Source: CAZPRY01 sp964589175 | GTDB lineage: Bacteria > Fidelibacterota > UBA2242 | NCBI GenBank assembly: GCA_964589175.1 | Contig: CAZPRY010000001.1 | Location: forward strand, 1-64,000 | Reading direction: 5' to 3' | Length of the DNA: 64,000 bases | In this document: piece by piece, positions 37,834-46,827 of the stretch | Layout: each line of letters begins with the position of its first letter | How positions within the stretch are numbered: the stretch's first letter is position 1 | Position numbers and translations under genes: made by a program | Notes under the pieces: model-generated | The model's database searches: none | Told to the model about the DNA's origin: nothing | The model's input: the letters and a program-made list of their open reading frames with translations, nothing else

Positions 37834-38263
37834 GGAGCCATCCCAGTCTAATATTTTCCCGGTCGAAAAATTCCGGGACGAACGGTTTAATATCGAGCAG
37901 GGGCGTCCCGTCGAGCGCGTCGATGTCGCAGATTCGCAGAATGTTGTCCCGGACATCGAGCAGTTTGACGACGGAAATGCCGATCGGGTTCGGGCGATGG
38001 GGCGAGCGCGTGGCAAACACACCGTGTTCCTGGTCGTCGAGAAAGGGCACGACCCGCAGCGAGCAGCCCTTCGCTTTGTGGAAATAATAAATCAGGGTGA
38101 CATGGGAAAATCCCGCCAGATCGGCAAGGCCCGCCACATATTCGGGAAAGATTTCGACCCGGCCTTCGATTCCGCGGGCGTAGCGGGGCTGGATCGGTGC
38201 GCCGCGTGAGACCTTGATTGGTGAATGAATGATGCCGATCGCTGTAAACTGGATCTTATTCAT
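37817..38263 (-). CDS. trmO: tRNA (t6A37) N6-methyltransferase, TrmO family
   Basis: Methylates threonylcarbamoyladenosine at position 37 of ACY-decoding tRNAs, using SAM. Motifs: IGIIHSPI near the N terminus, LAGFSHVTLIYYFHKA, and the signature FATRSPHRPNPIGIS. At 148 residues it is the single-domain form; the E. coli enzyme has an added C-terminal domain. Its substrate family includes tRNA-Thr species such as the one at 11.9 kb. ATG start; divergent from the SPT-like gene. Confidence 0.9.
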   Translation of the reverse strand: MNKIQFTAIGIIHSPIKVSRGAPIQPRYARGIEGRVEIFPEYVAGLADLAGFSHVTLIYYFHKAKGCSLRVVPFLDDQEHGVFATRSPHRPNPIGISVVKLLDVRDNILRICDIDALDGTPLLDIKPFVPEFFDRENIRLGWLHEKIV

Positions 38264-38528
38264 TGGTTTGTACCTTCAACAGAATTAATTCAATTCGGCC
38301 CGAATGGGCAAGGATATTTGTCCCTCAAAAAGCCAATCGAAGCCGATTTTTGGATAATTGGAAATTTCCATTCAAATTCCCTCGAATCTGTAAAATGCCT
38401 GAACACAGTGCTTATAATATAGGTGTATCCGTCCATTCTCTCCACTGTTTTGATGCGTTGTCTGTCATTTGCTTCTCATTTCCTTTGATTCTAAATTACA
38501 TCTTCGTTTGGGAAACGAAGGGAGTTTC

Positions 38529-39710
38529 ATGGATCTTTTCAAAAAATGTTATGAATTCAAAGATGCGGAAATTGCCCGTAAAAATGGGTATTATCCGTAC
38601 TTCATTCCCTTCTCGGGTGGTGACGATACCGTCATGGTTTACCAGGGCCAACGGAAAATCATGATCGGTTCGAACAATTACCTGGGACTGACCCACCATC
38701 CCAAAGTCGTCGAGGCTGCCCAAAAGGCGCTGCTGGAATACGGCACGGGGCGCACCGGCAGCCGCTTCCTGAACGGAACGCTGGATATTCACGAAGAATT
38801 CGAAAGGGAACTGGCCGAATTCATGGGCAAGCAGGCCGCCCTGGTTTTCTCCGCCGGCTTCCTGACGAACCTGGGCACGATTTCGGCGCTGCTGGGTAAG
38901 AAGGACGTCGTGATAGTCGATCGCCTGGATCACGCCAGTATTCTCGACGGCTGTCAATTGTCGCAGGCCCAGATGCTGCGCTATCAGCATAATGACATGC
39001 AGGATCTGGCGCGTAAGCTGGATGAGATCCCCGAAAAAACCGGAGCGATGCTGGTGGTCGACGGCGTCTTCTCGATGGAAGGCGACATCGCCCGGCTGCC
39101 CGAAATTTGTCCCCTGTTAAAATCCAAAAACGTACGCCTGATGGTGGACGATGCCCATTCGATCGGCATCCTGGGACCGGATGGCAACGGGACTGCAGCT
39201 CACTTCGGATTGACCGATGAGGTCGACCTGATCATGGGTACTTTCTCAAAGTCCTTCGGGGCCGTGGGCGGATTTATCGCCGGTGAAAAGGAGGTCGTCG
39301 ACTTCATTCAGCATACCTCGCGCAGCATGATTTTCACCGCGAGTCTGCCGCCCAGCGTCGTGGCTTCGGCCCGGGCGGCCCTGCAGATTATCAAGGATGA
39401 ACCGGAGAGAAGGGCGCGTCTTTGGGAAATCGGGGATTACATGCGCGGCGAATACCGGAGAATGGGTTTCAATACTGCGACCAGCGAAACGCCGATAATT
39501 CCGATTGTGATCGGCGATACCATGAAAACGTTCCTGTTCTGGAAAGCGCTGTTCGAGGCCGGGGTGTATGCCAATGCCGTGATCGCCCCGGCGGTCCCGA
39601 GCAAGTCATCGCGAATTCGCACGAGTTACATTGCGACCCATACCCGGGAACAGTTGGATTTCGTGCTGGAGAAGTTTTATACTATTGGGAAAAAGCTCGC
39701 AATTATATAG
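38529..39710 (+). CDS. Serine palmitoyltransferase-like alpha-oxoamine synthase
   Basis: A PLP enzyme that condenses an amino acid with an acyl-CoA. It closely follows bacterial serine palmitoyltransferase: MIGSNNYLGLTHHPKV, TGSRFLNGTLDIHEEFE, DRLDHASILDG, DGVFSMEGDIARLP, DDAHSIGILG, the PLP Lys in GTFSKSFGAVGGF, and ANAVIAPAVP near the end. The sister enzymes (KBL, BioF, HemA) fit less well, notably at the FLNGTLDIHEEFE and APAVP motifs, so first-step sphingolipid synthesis is likely. ATG 38529 is fixed by GGGAG six bases upstream. No other sphingolipid gene is adjacent. Confidence 0.85.
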   Translation: MDLFKKCYEFKDAEIARKNGYYPYFIPFSGGDDTVMVYQGQRKIMIGSNNYLGLTHHPKVVEAAQKALLEYGTGRTGSRFLNGTLDIHEEFERELAEFMGKQAALVFSAGFLTNLGTISALLGKKDVVIVDRLDHASILDGCQLSQAQMLRYQHNDMQDLARKLDEIPEKTGAMLVVDGVFSMEGDIARLPEICPLLKSKNVRLMVDDAHSIGILGPDGNGTAAHFGLTDEVDLIMGTFSKSFGAVGGFIAGEKEVVDFIQHTSRSMIFTASLPPSVVASARAALQIIKDEPERRARLWEIGDYMRGEYRRMGFNTATSETPIIPIVIGDTMKTFLFWKALFEAGVYANAVIAPAVPSKSSRIRTSYIATHTREQLDFVLEKFYTIGKKLAII

Positions 39711-39764
39711 ATTCGATCGGATAATTTTGGGCTTGTTTATCTAACAGGTCGGTTTCGATTAATT

Positions 39765-41474
39765 TTGATAAATCAACACCTACATAGTACGCTAAAGGTC
39801 AGGCTCCTGGCGGAGTTTAGCCTGTTTCTTTCGTTTTTGGTCCTGCTGGGTTGCGCCGCCCAGGGACCTCCGAGCGGCGGGCCGGAAGACAAAACGCCGC
39901 CCGTACTGCTCCTTGTCGCGCCGCAGGACGGTTCGACCAATGTCCCGCCTGATGCGACCTTTGAATTTTATTTCAATGAAGCAATCGAGGCCCGCTCGAC
40001 GGTAGGTACGCTGCAGGTATATCCCGAACCGCCGGGAGCTCCGCAGATCAAGGTCCGCAAAAAGCGCATCACGGTCGGATTCGTTGAGCCGCTGGAGGAG
40101 AACACGACCTATATTCTCAATTTCGGGCACAGTATTCAGGATTATCGTAAAAACAATAGCGTCGAGGAGGTGAAACTGGCCTTTTCGACCGGCGATTCCC
40201 TGGATCAGGGTTCAATTGCGGGACGCATATTCGATCTGCCCAAGGAGTACAATGCCGTGGTCCGGGCTTACCGCGGCAACGCTGATTTTACGGATACGCT
40301 GCACACCACGAAGCCGGATTACCAGGCCGCGATCAACCGCAGCGGTGAATATACGCTCGGCAATCTCGCCGAAGGAAAATACCGGGTTATCGCGATTGCT
40401 TCCAAGAGTCCGCGCATCAATTTTATCGGCGCCGAGGATTTGATCGGCCTGCCGCCGACCGACCCGCTGTTCATCCGGAATCGACGGGACAGAGTCTCCG
40501 GCCTCAATTTTCGTCTGGGTAAGCAGTATCTGGAACCTTTCGGCTTGAAGACCGTGGCGGTCAACGCGGGAAGAATCGAAGTGAATTTTAATCAGCCCCT
40601 GAAGCCGGAATCGGTTTCCGGGGCTTCCTTTTCCCTGGACAATCAACCATTGGCGGACGTGCAGCCGCGCTGGATCGACCCGGAGCAGAGCAGCCGTCTG
40701 CTGCTTATCCCGCAAGATCCGGAGGCCGGCAGAGAGTACCGGCTGCGGGTGGCGGGAGTTAAGAGCCTTGCCGGCGATCTGCAGCCGGAAACGGAACGTG
40801 AATATCCTTTTACGTGGCGGGCGGTTACGGATACGATTGGTCCCCGTCTGTTTGGCAGCCGGCCGAAGAATGCGGCGGCGGATATCCCACTGAATTCCCC
40901 GATCGAATTGACGTTTTCGGAGGCCGTCCGGGGCGATACACTGGAAAGGGATGTCACTTTCTGGAAAAACGATTCGATTGCTCTTGCCGGTCTTGTGCAA
41001 TGGACCGGCGGGAATTTATTGCGGCTGGTTCCCGAAGCAGAACTTGTTTCGGATACAGACTATAAGCTTGTTGTGGATTCCCATGACTGGACCGACTATT
41101 ACGGCAATCCCTGCGCGGATTCAACCTTCACGCTGCGCTTTCGCACGGTGGATGTGGAGAAATATGGCAGTCTTGCCGGAAGGGTGACCATGAATGCCGG
41201 CGTCGATCTGCAAGGTATTCGGATTGAGGCGGTTTCGGCGACGGACGCCAAAAGTGCCGGTGTTGCCTCAGCGGATTCCTCCGGCGTTTTCGAAATACGG
41301 CAGTTGCTGCCCGGCGAATATACCTTGAATGTCTGGGAGGAACGCGGCGGCAGCGACCAATATGATTACGGCAAACTTATTCCCTTCACGATCGCCGAAC
41401 CGTTTCGGAATTATCCACGCAGCATCGAGCTGCGTTCGCGCTGGGCCACGGAAGGTATAATACTGGAGTATTGA
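39765..41474 (+). CDS. Ig-like (SbsA-type) domain lipoprotein
   Basis: A 569-residue predicted lipoprotein with lipobox VLLGC and a Gly/Pro linker before DKTPPVLLLVAPQDGSTNV, the start of an Ig_5/SbsA-like domain. A second such domain begins near DTIGPRLFGSRPKNAAADIP, and a carboxypeptidase-regulatory-like fold near GSLAGRVTMNAG closes the protein. Similar large Ig lipoproteins are common on FCB cell surfaces. The TTG start has only a weak ribosome site, so the true start is uncertain. Its TGA overlaps the dapF ATG (TGATG), so dapF depends on its translation. Confidence 0.8.
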   Translation: MINQHLHSTLKVRLLAEFSLFLSFLVLLGCAAQGPPSGGPEDKTPPVLLLVAPQDGSTNVPPDATFEFYFNEAIEARSTVGTLQVYPEPPGAPQIKVRKKRITVGFVEPLEENTTYILNFGHSIQDYRKNNSVEEVKLAFSTGDSLDQGSIAGRIFDLPKEYNAVVRAYRGNADFTDTLHTTKPDYQAAINRSGEYTLGNLAEGKYRVIAIASKSPRINFIGAEDLIGLPPTDPLFIRNRRDRVSGLNFRLGKQYLEPFGLKTVAVNAGRIEVNFNQPLKPESVSGASFSLDNQPLADVQPRWIDPEQSSRLLLIPQDPEAGREYRLRVAGVKSLAGDLQPETEREYPFTWRAVTDTIGPRLFGSRPKNAAADIPLNSPIELTFSEAVRGDTLERDVTFWKNDSIALAGLVQWTGGNLLRLVPEAELVSDTDYKLVVDSHDWTDYYGNPCADSTFTLRFRTVDVEKYGSLAGRVTMNAGVDLQGIRIEAVSATDAKSAGVASADSSGVFEIRQLLPGEYTLNVWEERGGSDQYDYGKLIPFTIAEPFRNYPRSIELRSRWATEGIILEY

Positions 41475-42244
41475 TGCAGGAACTACGATTCTGGAAAGTG
41501 GAAGCCGCCGGGAATGATTTTATTTTCGTGCGTTACAGCGATGTGCCCGCGGGGCAGGATGTGCGCGAACTGACCCTGTTTTTATGCCATCGCCGCTTCG
41601 GCATCGGCGCGGATGGAACGATTTTCATCCACGAAGCGCAAGCTTATGATTTTGAAATGCGTTATTACAATGCCGACGGTTCCGGTCCGGCGATGTGCGG
41701 CAACGGCGGCCGGGCCGCCCTGTGCTATGTCCACGAAAGCGGCCTTCGTACACAGGCGAACTACACTTTCCTGGCGTCGGACGGGGAGCATTCCGGCGTG
41801 GTGGATGCCGACGGCGTCCGACTCACGATTTCCCGGCCGCGGGAGATCCGGGCGATTGCGTTGAATTCCGAGACGGCCTACCAGGTCGATACCGGGGTGC
41901 CCCACCTGGTACGGGTATGCGATGATCTTGACGGGTTGGATATCGATGCGGAATCTCCCGACTTGCGCCGCCGCTACGATGCGAATATCAATTATATCCG
42001 GAAGCTGCAGCCGGGCGTCTGGAAGATACGTACCTGGGAACGCGGTGTTGAAGGGGAAACCCTGGCCTGCGGAACCGGGGCAACGGCCTCGGCGCTGGTG
42101 ATCACGGAACGGCTTGGTGGTGATTTTCCGCTGCTTTTTCAGGCCCGCGGCGGCAATCTGACCATCGATCAAAAGAATAAAAAACTCTGGTTGGCGGGTC
42201 CCGTCCGCAAGGTTTTCGAAGGGACCGTTGTGCTCAACCGGTAA
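41474..42244 (+). CDS. dapF: Diaminopimelate epimerase
   Basis: Converts LL- to meso-diaminopimelate, for peptidoglycan cross-links and lysine. The two catalytic cysteines are seen in NADGSGPAMCGNGGRA and LACGTGATASA, and the N-terminal AGNDFIFV and RRFGIGADG match the family. 256 residues, slightly shorter than the usual ~275. ATG 41474, with GGAG in the end of the upstream gene; 15 bp before the nucleotide-sugar gene. Together with PBP1A, this stretch serves the envelope. Confidence 0.95.
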   Translation: MQELRFWKVEAAGNDFIFVRYSDVPAGQDVRELTLFLCHRRFGIGADGTIFIHEAQAYDFEMRYYNADGSGPAMCGNGGRAALCYVHESGLRTQANYTFLASDGEHSGVVDADGVRLTISRPREIRAIALNSETAYQVDTGVPHLVRVCDDLDGLDIDAESPDLRRRYDANINYIRKLQPGVWKIRTWERGVEGETLACGTGATASALVITERLGGDFPLLFQARGGNLTIDQKNKKLWLAGPVRKVFEGTVVLNR

Positions 42245-42259
42245 CCATAGAGGTGAAGC

Positions 42260-43327
42260 ATGTACTCACTCATTATCGCCGGTGGAATCGGGAAGCGATT
42301 TTGGCCCAGAAGCCGAAGAAGCCGCCCCAAACAGCTGCTGGATATTGTCTCGGCGGAGTCGATGCTGAAGATGACTTATCAGCGGCTTCTCGAAGTTTCA
42401 GACCGTAAGAGAGTATACGTCGTTGCCAATCCGGGTTTGCGGACTTCGATTATGAAGGATCTGAAAGGATTTCCGAAGAACAATTACATTAGCGAACCGA
42501 GCGGTAAAAACACGGCGCCCTGCATCGGGCTGGCGGCCGCAATCATCGCCGATAAAGATCCCGACGCCATTATGGGCGTTTTCCCGGCCGACCATCTGAT
42601 CCGGGACATAAAGGCTTTCAAAGAGGCCGTCGCGGTCGGCTACCGGATCGCCAAGGATCATGAAGCTTTGGTCACTTTCGGTATCCCGCCCAGCCGCCCC
42701 GCCACCGGCTACGGCTACATTCAGTTCGATCAGAAAAACCCGGTTATCAGCGAAAGTGTGTATAAGGTGAAAACATTCGCCGAGAAGCCCAACCTGGATA
42801 CCGCCAGGCGCTTCCTGAACAGCGGAGAATTTCTCTGGAACAGCGGTATGTTTATCTGGAATGTTCAGACCATCCTGAACGCCATCAAACTTTTTCTGCC
42901 GGAACTGCATACCAGTCTGAAAGAGATCGTCGCCTCGATCGACACGCCGCGCTTCGAGACCGTTCTGAAACGCGAATGGGCTACGATTTCCAACAATTCG
43001 ATCGACTACGGCGTCATGGAGAAGGCCAAAAATGTTTATGTGGTCAAGGGGAATTTCGACTGGAACGACGTCGGTTCCTGGGATTCGATTTACGAACTCA
43101 AAGACAAGGATATGAACAACAACGTACTCATCGGTAATCATCTGGCGCTCGCTTCCCAGGGTAATTATATTTATTCTGAAAAGGGGCTGGTGACGACCAT
43201 CGGCGTGAAGAACCTGATTATCATCCAGACCAAAGATGCGCTGCTGGTGGTCAACCGCAATGAATCCGAGAACGTCAAAGAACTGGTCGATATGCTCGAG
43301 AGAGAAAAACAGCAGGAGTACCTCTAA
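42260..43327 (+). CDS. manC: Mannose-1-phosphate guanylyltransferase
   Basis: Makes GDP-mannose from GTP and mannose 1-phosphate for glycan synthesis. 355 residues, the single-domain form without the C-terminal isomerase half. Motifs: AGGIGKRFWPRSRRSRPKQ (nucleotide-binding loop), FPADHLI, RPATGYGYI, FAEKP, LWNSGMFIWN and GNFDWNDVGSWDS. Good AGAGGTG ribosome site. The next gene starts directly after its stop. Confidence 0.93.
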   Translation: MYSLIIAGGIGKRFWPRSRRSRPKQLLDIVSAESMLKMTYQRLLEVSDRKRVYVVANPGLRTSIMKDLKGFPKNNYISEPSGKNTAPCIGLAAAIIADKDPDAIMGVFPADHLIRDIKAFKEAVAVGYRIAKDHEALVTFGIPPSRPATGYGYIQFDQKNPVISESVYKVKTFAEKPNLDTARRFLNSGEFLWNSGMFIWNVQTILNAIKLFLPELHTSLKEIVASIDTPRFETVLKREWATISNNSIDYGVMEKAKNVYVVKGNFDWNDVGSWDSIYELKDKDMNNNVLIGNHLALASQGNYIYSEKGLVTTIGVKNLIIIQTKDALLVVNRNESENVKELVDMLEREKQQEYL

Positions 43328-43615
43328 TTGGATCCGCAAAAGACCTTCCAGTCGTATTCCAAAACCAAACTCCAAAGCCTGCGCGCCGAGATGGAAGCTC
43401 TGCTGGAACGCCTGGGCTATACGGTTGTTTTCGGCAAGGGCGATTTCAAAGATGGAACCTGTCTGGTCGAGAGTCATAAAAAGATCGTGATAAACAGATA
43501 CACGCCGCTGGACATTCAGATGGATTTTTTCGTGAACGTGCTGACCCAAATGGACCTGTCCAATGTCTATGTCCTGCCGGCGATTCGGGAGTTGATCGAT
43601 GCCTATGGATCGTAA
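43328..43615 (+). CDS. Conserved small protein, unknown
   Basis: A 95-residue alpha/beta protein starting with TTG immediately after the TAA of the upstream gene. Recognisable pieces are LLERLGYTVVFGKGDFKDGTC and KKIVINRYTPLDIQMDFF, and the C-terminal VYVLPAIRELIDAYG. I recall similar short proteins in Bacteroidota and other FCB genomes without known role. It is translated between manC and the phosphorylase gene and overlaps the latter by 17 bp, so it is part of one operon. Confidence 0.8.
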   Translation: MDPQKTFQSYSKTKLQSLRAEMEALLERLGYTVVFGKGDFKDGTCLVESHKKIVINRYTPLDIQMDFFVNVLTQMDLSNVYVLPAIRELIDAYGS

Positions 43616-44447
43616 ATCGCAACCCGCAGCGACGCCTGAAAACGTTGAACCGGATTCGTTTGCCGATGCCGGGAGACTGGCCGAAGCCGCCGATTTTCTA
43701 CGCATCCGGCTGCCCCGGATTCCCGGAATTGTAATTGTGCTGGGTTCCGGTTTGGGTTATCTGGCCGAGAAAATGGAGACGGAGTGGACGTCGCCGAGTT
43801 CCGCCATCCCCGGCTATCCGCAGCCGACGGTGGAGGGACACCAGGGACGGCTCATTTTCGGGCAACTGAACGGGATCGAGATTCTGGCGGTGCAGGGGCG
43901 TTCGCACTATTATGAAGGCCGGAATATCGCCGAGGTGACCTTCCCGGTGCAGTTATTCCACGAACTCGGTATTCCTTATCTGATACTGACCAACGCCGCC
44001 GGCAGCGCTCGTCCGGAGATCGCACCGGGGAGCCTGGTGTTTTTAACGGATTATCTCAACTTTCCCCAGATCCGGGTCGTTCCCGGGCAGGAAGATCTGC
44101 ATCCCTTCTCCCGCCGGCTGGCGGCTCTGGCCTATGGCGTTTCGCGTTCGCAATCCCTTAAAACCTACCAGGGGGTGTACTGCTGGACGACCGGGCCGAG
44201 TTACGAAACGTCGGTCGAGGTCAAACTGATCCGCGACCTGGGCGGATCGGTGGTGGGTATGTCGACCGTCCCGGAGGCGCTCATGGCCGCTTACTTCGGA
44301 ATGGAGGTGCTCGGCATCAGCCTGGTGACCAATTTCGGCACCGGGATTGCGAAGCAACCGCTGACCCACGCGGAGGTGCAGCTCGCGGCCGATGAGGTAA
44401 AGAAACCTTACACGGAGCTGATCGGGGATATTATCCGGCATTTATAG
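43599..44447 (+). CDS. punA: Purine nucleoside phosphorylase (trimeric type)
   Basis: Splits purine nucleosides with phosphate to free base and ribose 1-phosphate for salvage. Motifs of the trimeric class: VLGSGLGYLAEK with the phosphate-binding Gly-Ser, VEGHQGRL, QGRSHYYEG, TNAAGSARPE, GPSYETSVE and VGMSTVPEALMA. 282 residues, as expected (~270-290). The ATG at 43599 lies inside the previous gene behind GGGAG. The last genes of the operon seem to be this one; ~100 bp separate it from pbp1A. Confidence 0.93.
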   Translation: MPMDRKSQPAATPENVEPDSFADAGRLAEAADFLRIRLPRIPGIVIVLGSGLGYLAEKMETEWTSPSSAIPGYPQPTVEGHQGRLIFGQLNGIEILAVQGRSHYYEGRNIAEVTFPVQLFHELGIPYLILTNAAGSARPEIAPGSLVFLTDYLNFPQIRVVPGQEDLHPFSRRLAALAYGVSRSQSLKTYQGVYCWTTGPSYETSVEVKLIRDLGGSVVGMSTVPEALMAAYFGMEVLGISLVTNFGTGIAKQPLTHAEVQLAADEVKKPYTELIGDIIRHL

Positions 44448-44555
44448 ATCGCCCGGACGGATCGGACGCAGGCTTTCCGGGCGGCGCTTTCTGTGATATG
44501 AAGTTGTAGCTTAGAAGTTGTTTTAATAATCGGAATGCGTTAAACTCAGGCCGTC

Positions 44556-46721
44556 ATGAAGAATGTGCAGAGACAAATCCGTTTGTGGAGCTGGGGCAAG
44601 GCGCTGCGGAACGTTTTGTTGTTCTATTTGTTCGGAATGGTTGCCGTTCTGGGAATTCTGATCTATCACTCGCAGGATCTGCCTTCCATCGAAGAGTTAC
44701 AGAACTTCGATCCCGAGCTTTCTACGCGCATCTATTCCAGCGATGGCAAAGTTCTCGCGGAGCTCTTCACCCAAAAACGGATTTATGTCCCGCTCACGAA
44801 AATTCCCACCGCCATGGTCCAGGCCTGCGTGGCCATCGAGGATTTTCGCTTTTTTAAACACTGGGGCTTCAGCCTGCGGGATTTCACACGCTCAATTATC
44901 TTCGATATTGTCACGTTCAGCAAGGATTTCGGGGCGAGTACGCTCACCCAGCAGGTCGCCCGCATGCTCTACGATAACATCGGTTTCGAGAAAACCATTT
45001 CCCGCAAAATCAAGGAACTGCTTACCGCCCTGCAGCTGGAACGCATGTACGCCAAGAGCGAAATCGCCGAGATGTACATCAACCTCAACTATATGGGGCC
45101 CGGGGTTTACGGCATTCAGGCGGCGGCCAAGTATTATTTCAACAAGAGTTCGGAGGAACTGACCCCGGACGAATGCGCTTTGCTGGCGGGTGTGATCAAG
45201 CACGCCGCACGCTTCTCGCCGACACGCCGGCCGGAGAGCGCTTTTCAAAGACGCAACCTGGTGCTCTACCGCATGATGGAGCACGATTATATCTCCCGGG
45301 ATGATTATCGCCGGCTACGCAATGCGCCCCTGCAGATTCTGCGGCGTGAGACCCCGGCCAAAATTGCACCCTATTTTGTCGAATACGTGCGTCAGTGGCT
45401 GCAGAAGGAGGATGATCGACTGGGCGTGAATGTGCTGCGCGACGGTTTGTCAATCTACACCACGCTCGATAGCCGCATTCAGGCGGCCGCCGATTCGGCC
45501 TTTCAGGACCATTTGAAAGTCCAGCAGGCAGTTCTAAACCGGCGTCTGTTGCGCAATCCCAAGGATGTGAAACTTGTTCTCAGTGATACGACCATCTCGG
45601 TTCGGCAGATTACGGCGATGCTCAAGGGGGAAATCCCGATGATCAGCGATTGCCAGAGTTCGATGCTGGTTCAGGGAGCCTTCGTCGCGCTCGATCCCAA
45701 AACCGGCGCAATCCTGGCGATGATCGGCGGACGGGATTTTTCGGAGTCCGAATTCAATCGCGCCACCCAGATGCGCACGCGCCAGCCAGGTTCGGTATTT
45801 AAACCGATCGTCTATGCGACCGCAATCGACAACGGGATACCCGTGACCCAGCAATTACTGAACCAACCGGTTGTGATCGATATGCCGGACGGTACGCGCT
45901 GGGCTCCCGAAAATTATGATTTTTCGACAGGCGGGCCGACCACTTTGCGTGAGGGGTTGCGGCGTTCCCTGAACCGTGTGGCGGCTCGCATTGTGCTGGA
46001 ATTGATCTCGCCGCAATCGGTGGTGGAGACGGCGCGCCGTATGCATTTGACCACCAATATCCCGGCCGTGGACGCCATCGCGCTCGGGGCCGGCGGCGTC
46101 ATTCCGCTGGAAATCGTCGCTGCTTACGGGATTTTCGATAATCACGGGGTCTGGGTCGAACCCATCGCCGTGACCCGCATCGAGGATAAATATGGCAATA
46201 AGATCGCCGAATATATTCCACGCCAGGAAATGGTCTTCAGTGAAGAGACCGCCTATATGGTCACGAACCTGCTGGAAACCGTAATCAACAAAGGTACCGG
46301 CCAAAATGTCCGCAACGTTTTCGGCTTTCGTAATACAGCTGCAGGTAAAACCGGAACGACAAACAAATTTACCGATGCCTGGTTCGTCGGATTTACGCCC
46401 GATATTGTTGCCGGTGTCTGGATCGGAGTCGACAATCCGGCGGTTTCGCTGGGGGAAAGCGAATCGGGAGCCAGGGCCGCCCTGCCGATCTGGGCTGGCT
46501 TCATGAAGCAGGTGCACACCGAGATGAACTGGAAGGATAAAGAATTCGTTCGTCCCGACGGTGTCATCGAGGTGCAGATTTGCAAAGAATCGAAATTGCT
46601 GCCTTCCACTTATTGCGACATCGAAACCGAACTATTCATCAAGGGCACTGAACCGACGGAACATTGTCCCTTGCATACCGATATCCGGGATAACGGGACC
46701 CGTGATAATGTCACTTTCTAA
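44556..46721 (+). CDS. Bifunctional penicillin-binding protein 1A
   Basis: Polymerises and cross-links peptidoglycan. One signal-anchor helix at ~20-40, then the GT51 glycosyltransferase (catalytic Glu in AIEDFRFFKHWGF, GASTLTQQVARML, YINLNYMGPGVYGIQAA), and from ~390 the transpeptidase with SxxK as SVFK (QPGSVFKP), SxN as SLN (RRSLNR), and KTG in AGKTGTTNKFTDAW. 721 residues, normal for PBP1A. The C-terminal tail after the KTG domain holds three Cys (CKES, CDIE, CPL), an unusual feature for an exported protein that may be disulfide bonded. Confidence 0.96.
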   Translation: MKNVQRQIRLWSWGKALRNVLLFYLFGMVAVLGILIYHSQDLPSIEELQNFDPELSTRIYSSDGKVLAELFTQKRIYVPLTKIPTAMVQACVAIEDFRFFKHWGFSLRDFTRSIIFDIVTFSKDFGASTLTQQVARMLYDNIGFEKTISRKIKELLTALQLERMYAKSEIAEMYINLNYMGPGVYGIQAAAKYYFNKSSEELTPDECALLAGVIKHAARFSPTRRPESAFQRRNLVLYRMMEHDYISRDDYRRLRNAPLQILRRETPAKIAPYFVEYVRQWLQKEDDRLGVNVLRDGLSIYTTLDSRIQAAADSAFQDHLKVQQAVLNRRLLRNPKDVKLVLSDTTISVRQITAMLKGEIPMISDCQSSMLVQGAFVALDPKTGAILAMIGGRDFSESEFNRATQMRTRQPGSVFKPIVYATAIDNGIPVTQQLLNQPVVIDMPDGTRWAPENYDFSTGGPTTLREGLRRSLNRVAARIVLELISPQSVVETARRMHLTTNIPAVDAIALGAGGVIPLEIVAAYGIFDNHGVWVEPIAVTRIEDKYGNKIAEYIPRQEMVFSEETAYMVTNLLETVINKGTGQNVRNVFGFRNTAAGKTGTTNKFTDAWFVGFTPDIVAGVWIGVDNPAVSLGESESGARAALPIWAGFMKQVHTEMNWKDKEFVRPDGVIEVQICKESKLLPSTYCDIETELFIKGTEPTEHCPLHTDIRDNGTRDNVTF

Positions 46722-46769
46722 TCTTTTTTGGGTACCGATTAATCGCTTCACGACCCGCCATAAAAGCAT

Positions 46770-46797
46770 TTGAACTTTATTCCCGATCGGCTATATT
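46770..46797 (+). promoter_or_regulatory. Possible promoter of the OPT transporter gene
   Basis: TTGAAC (46770-46775), 16-bp spacer, TATATT (46792-46797); the ribosome site AAAGGGGG and ATG at 46828 follow. Confidence 0.5.
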
Positions 46798-46827
46798 TCA
46801 AGAACTTAAATTATTAAAGGGGGCTGC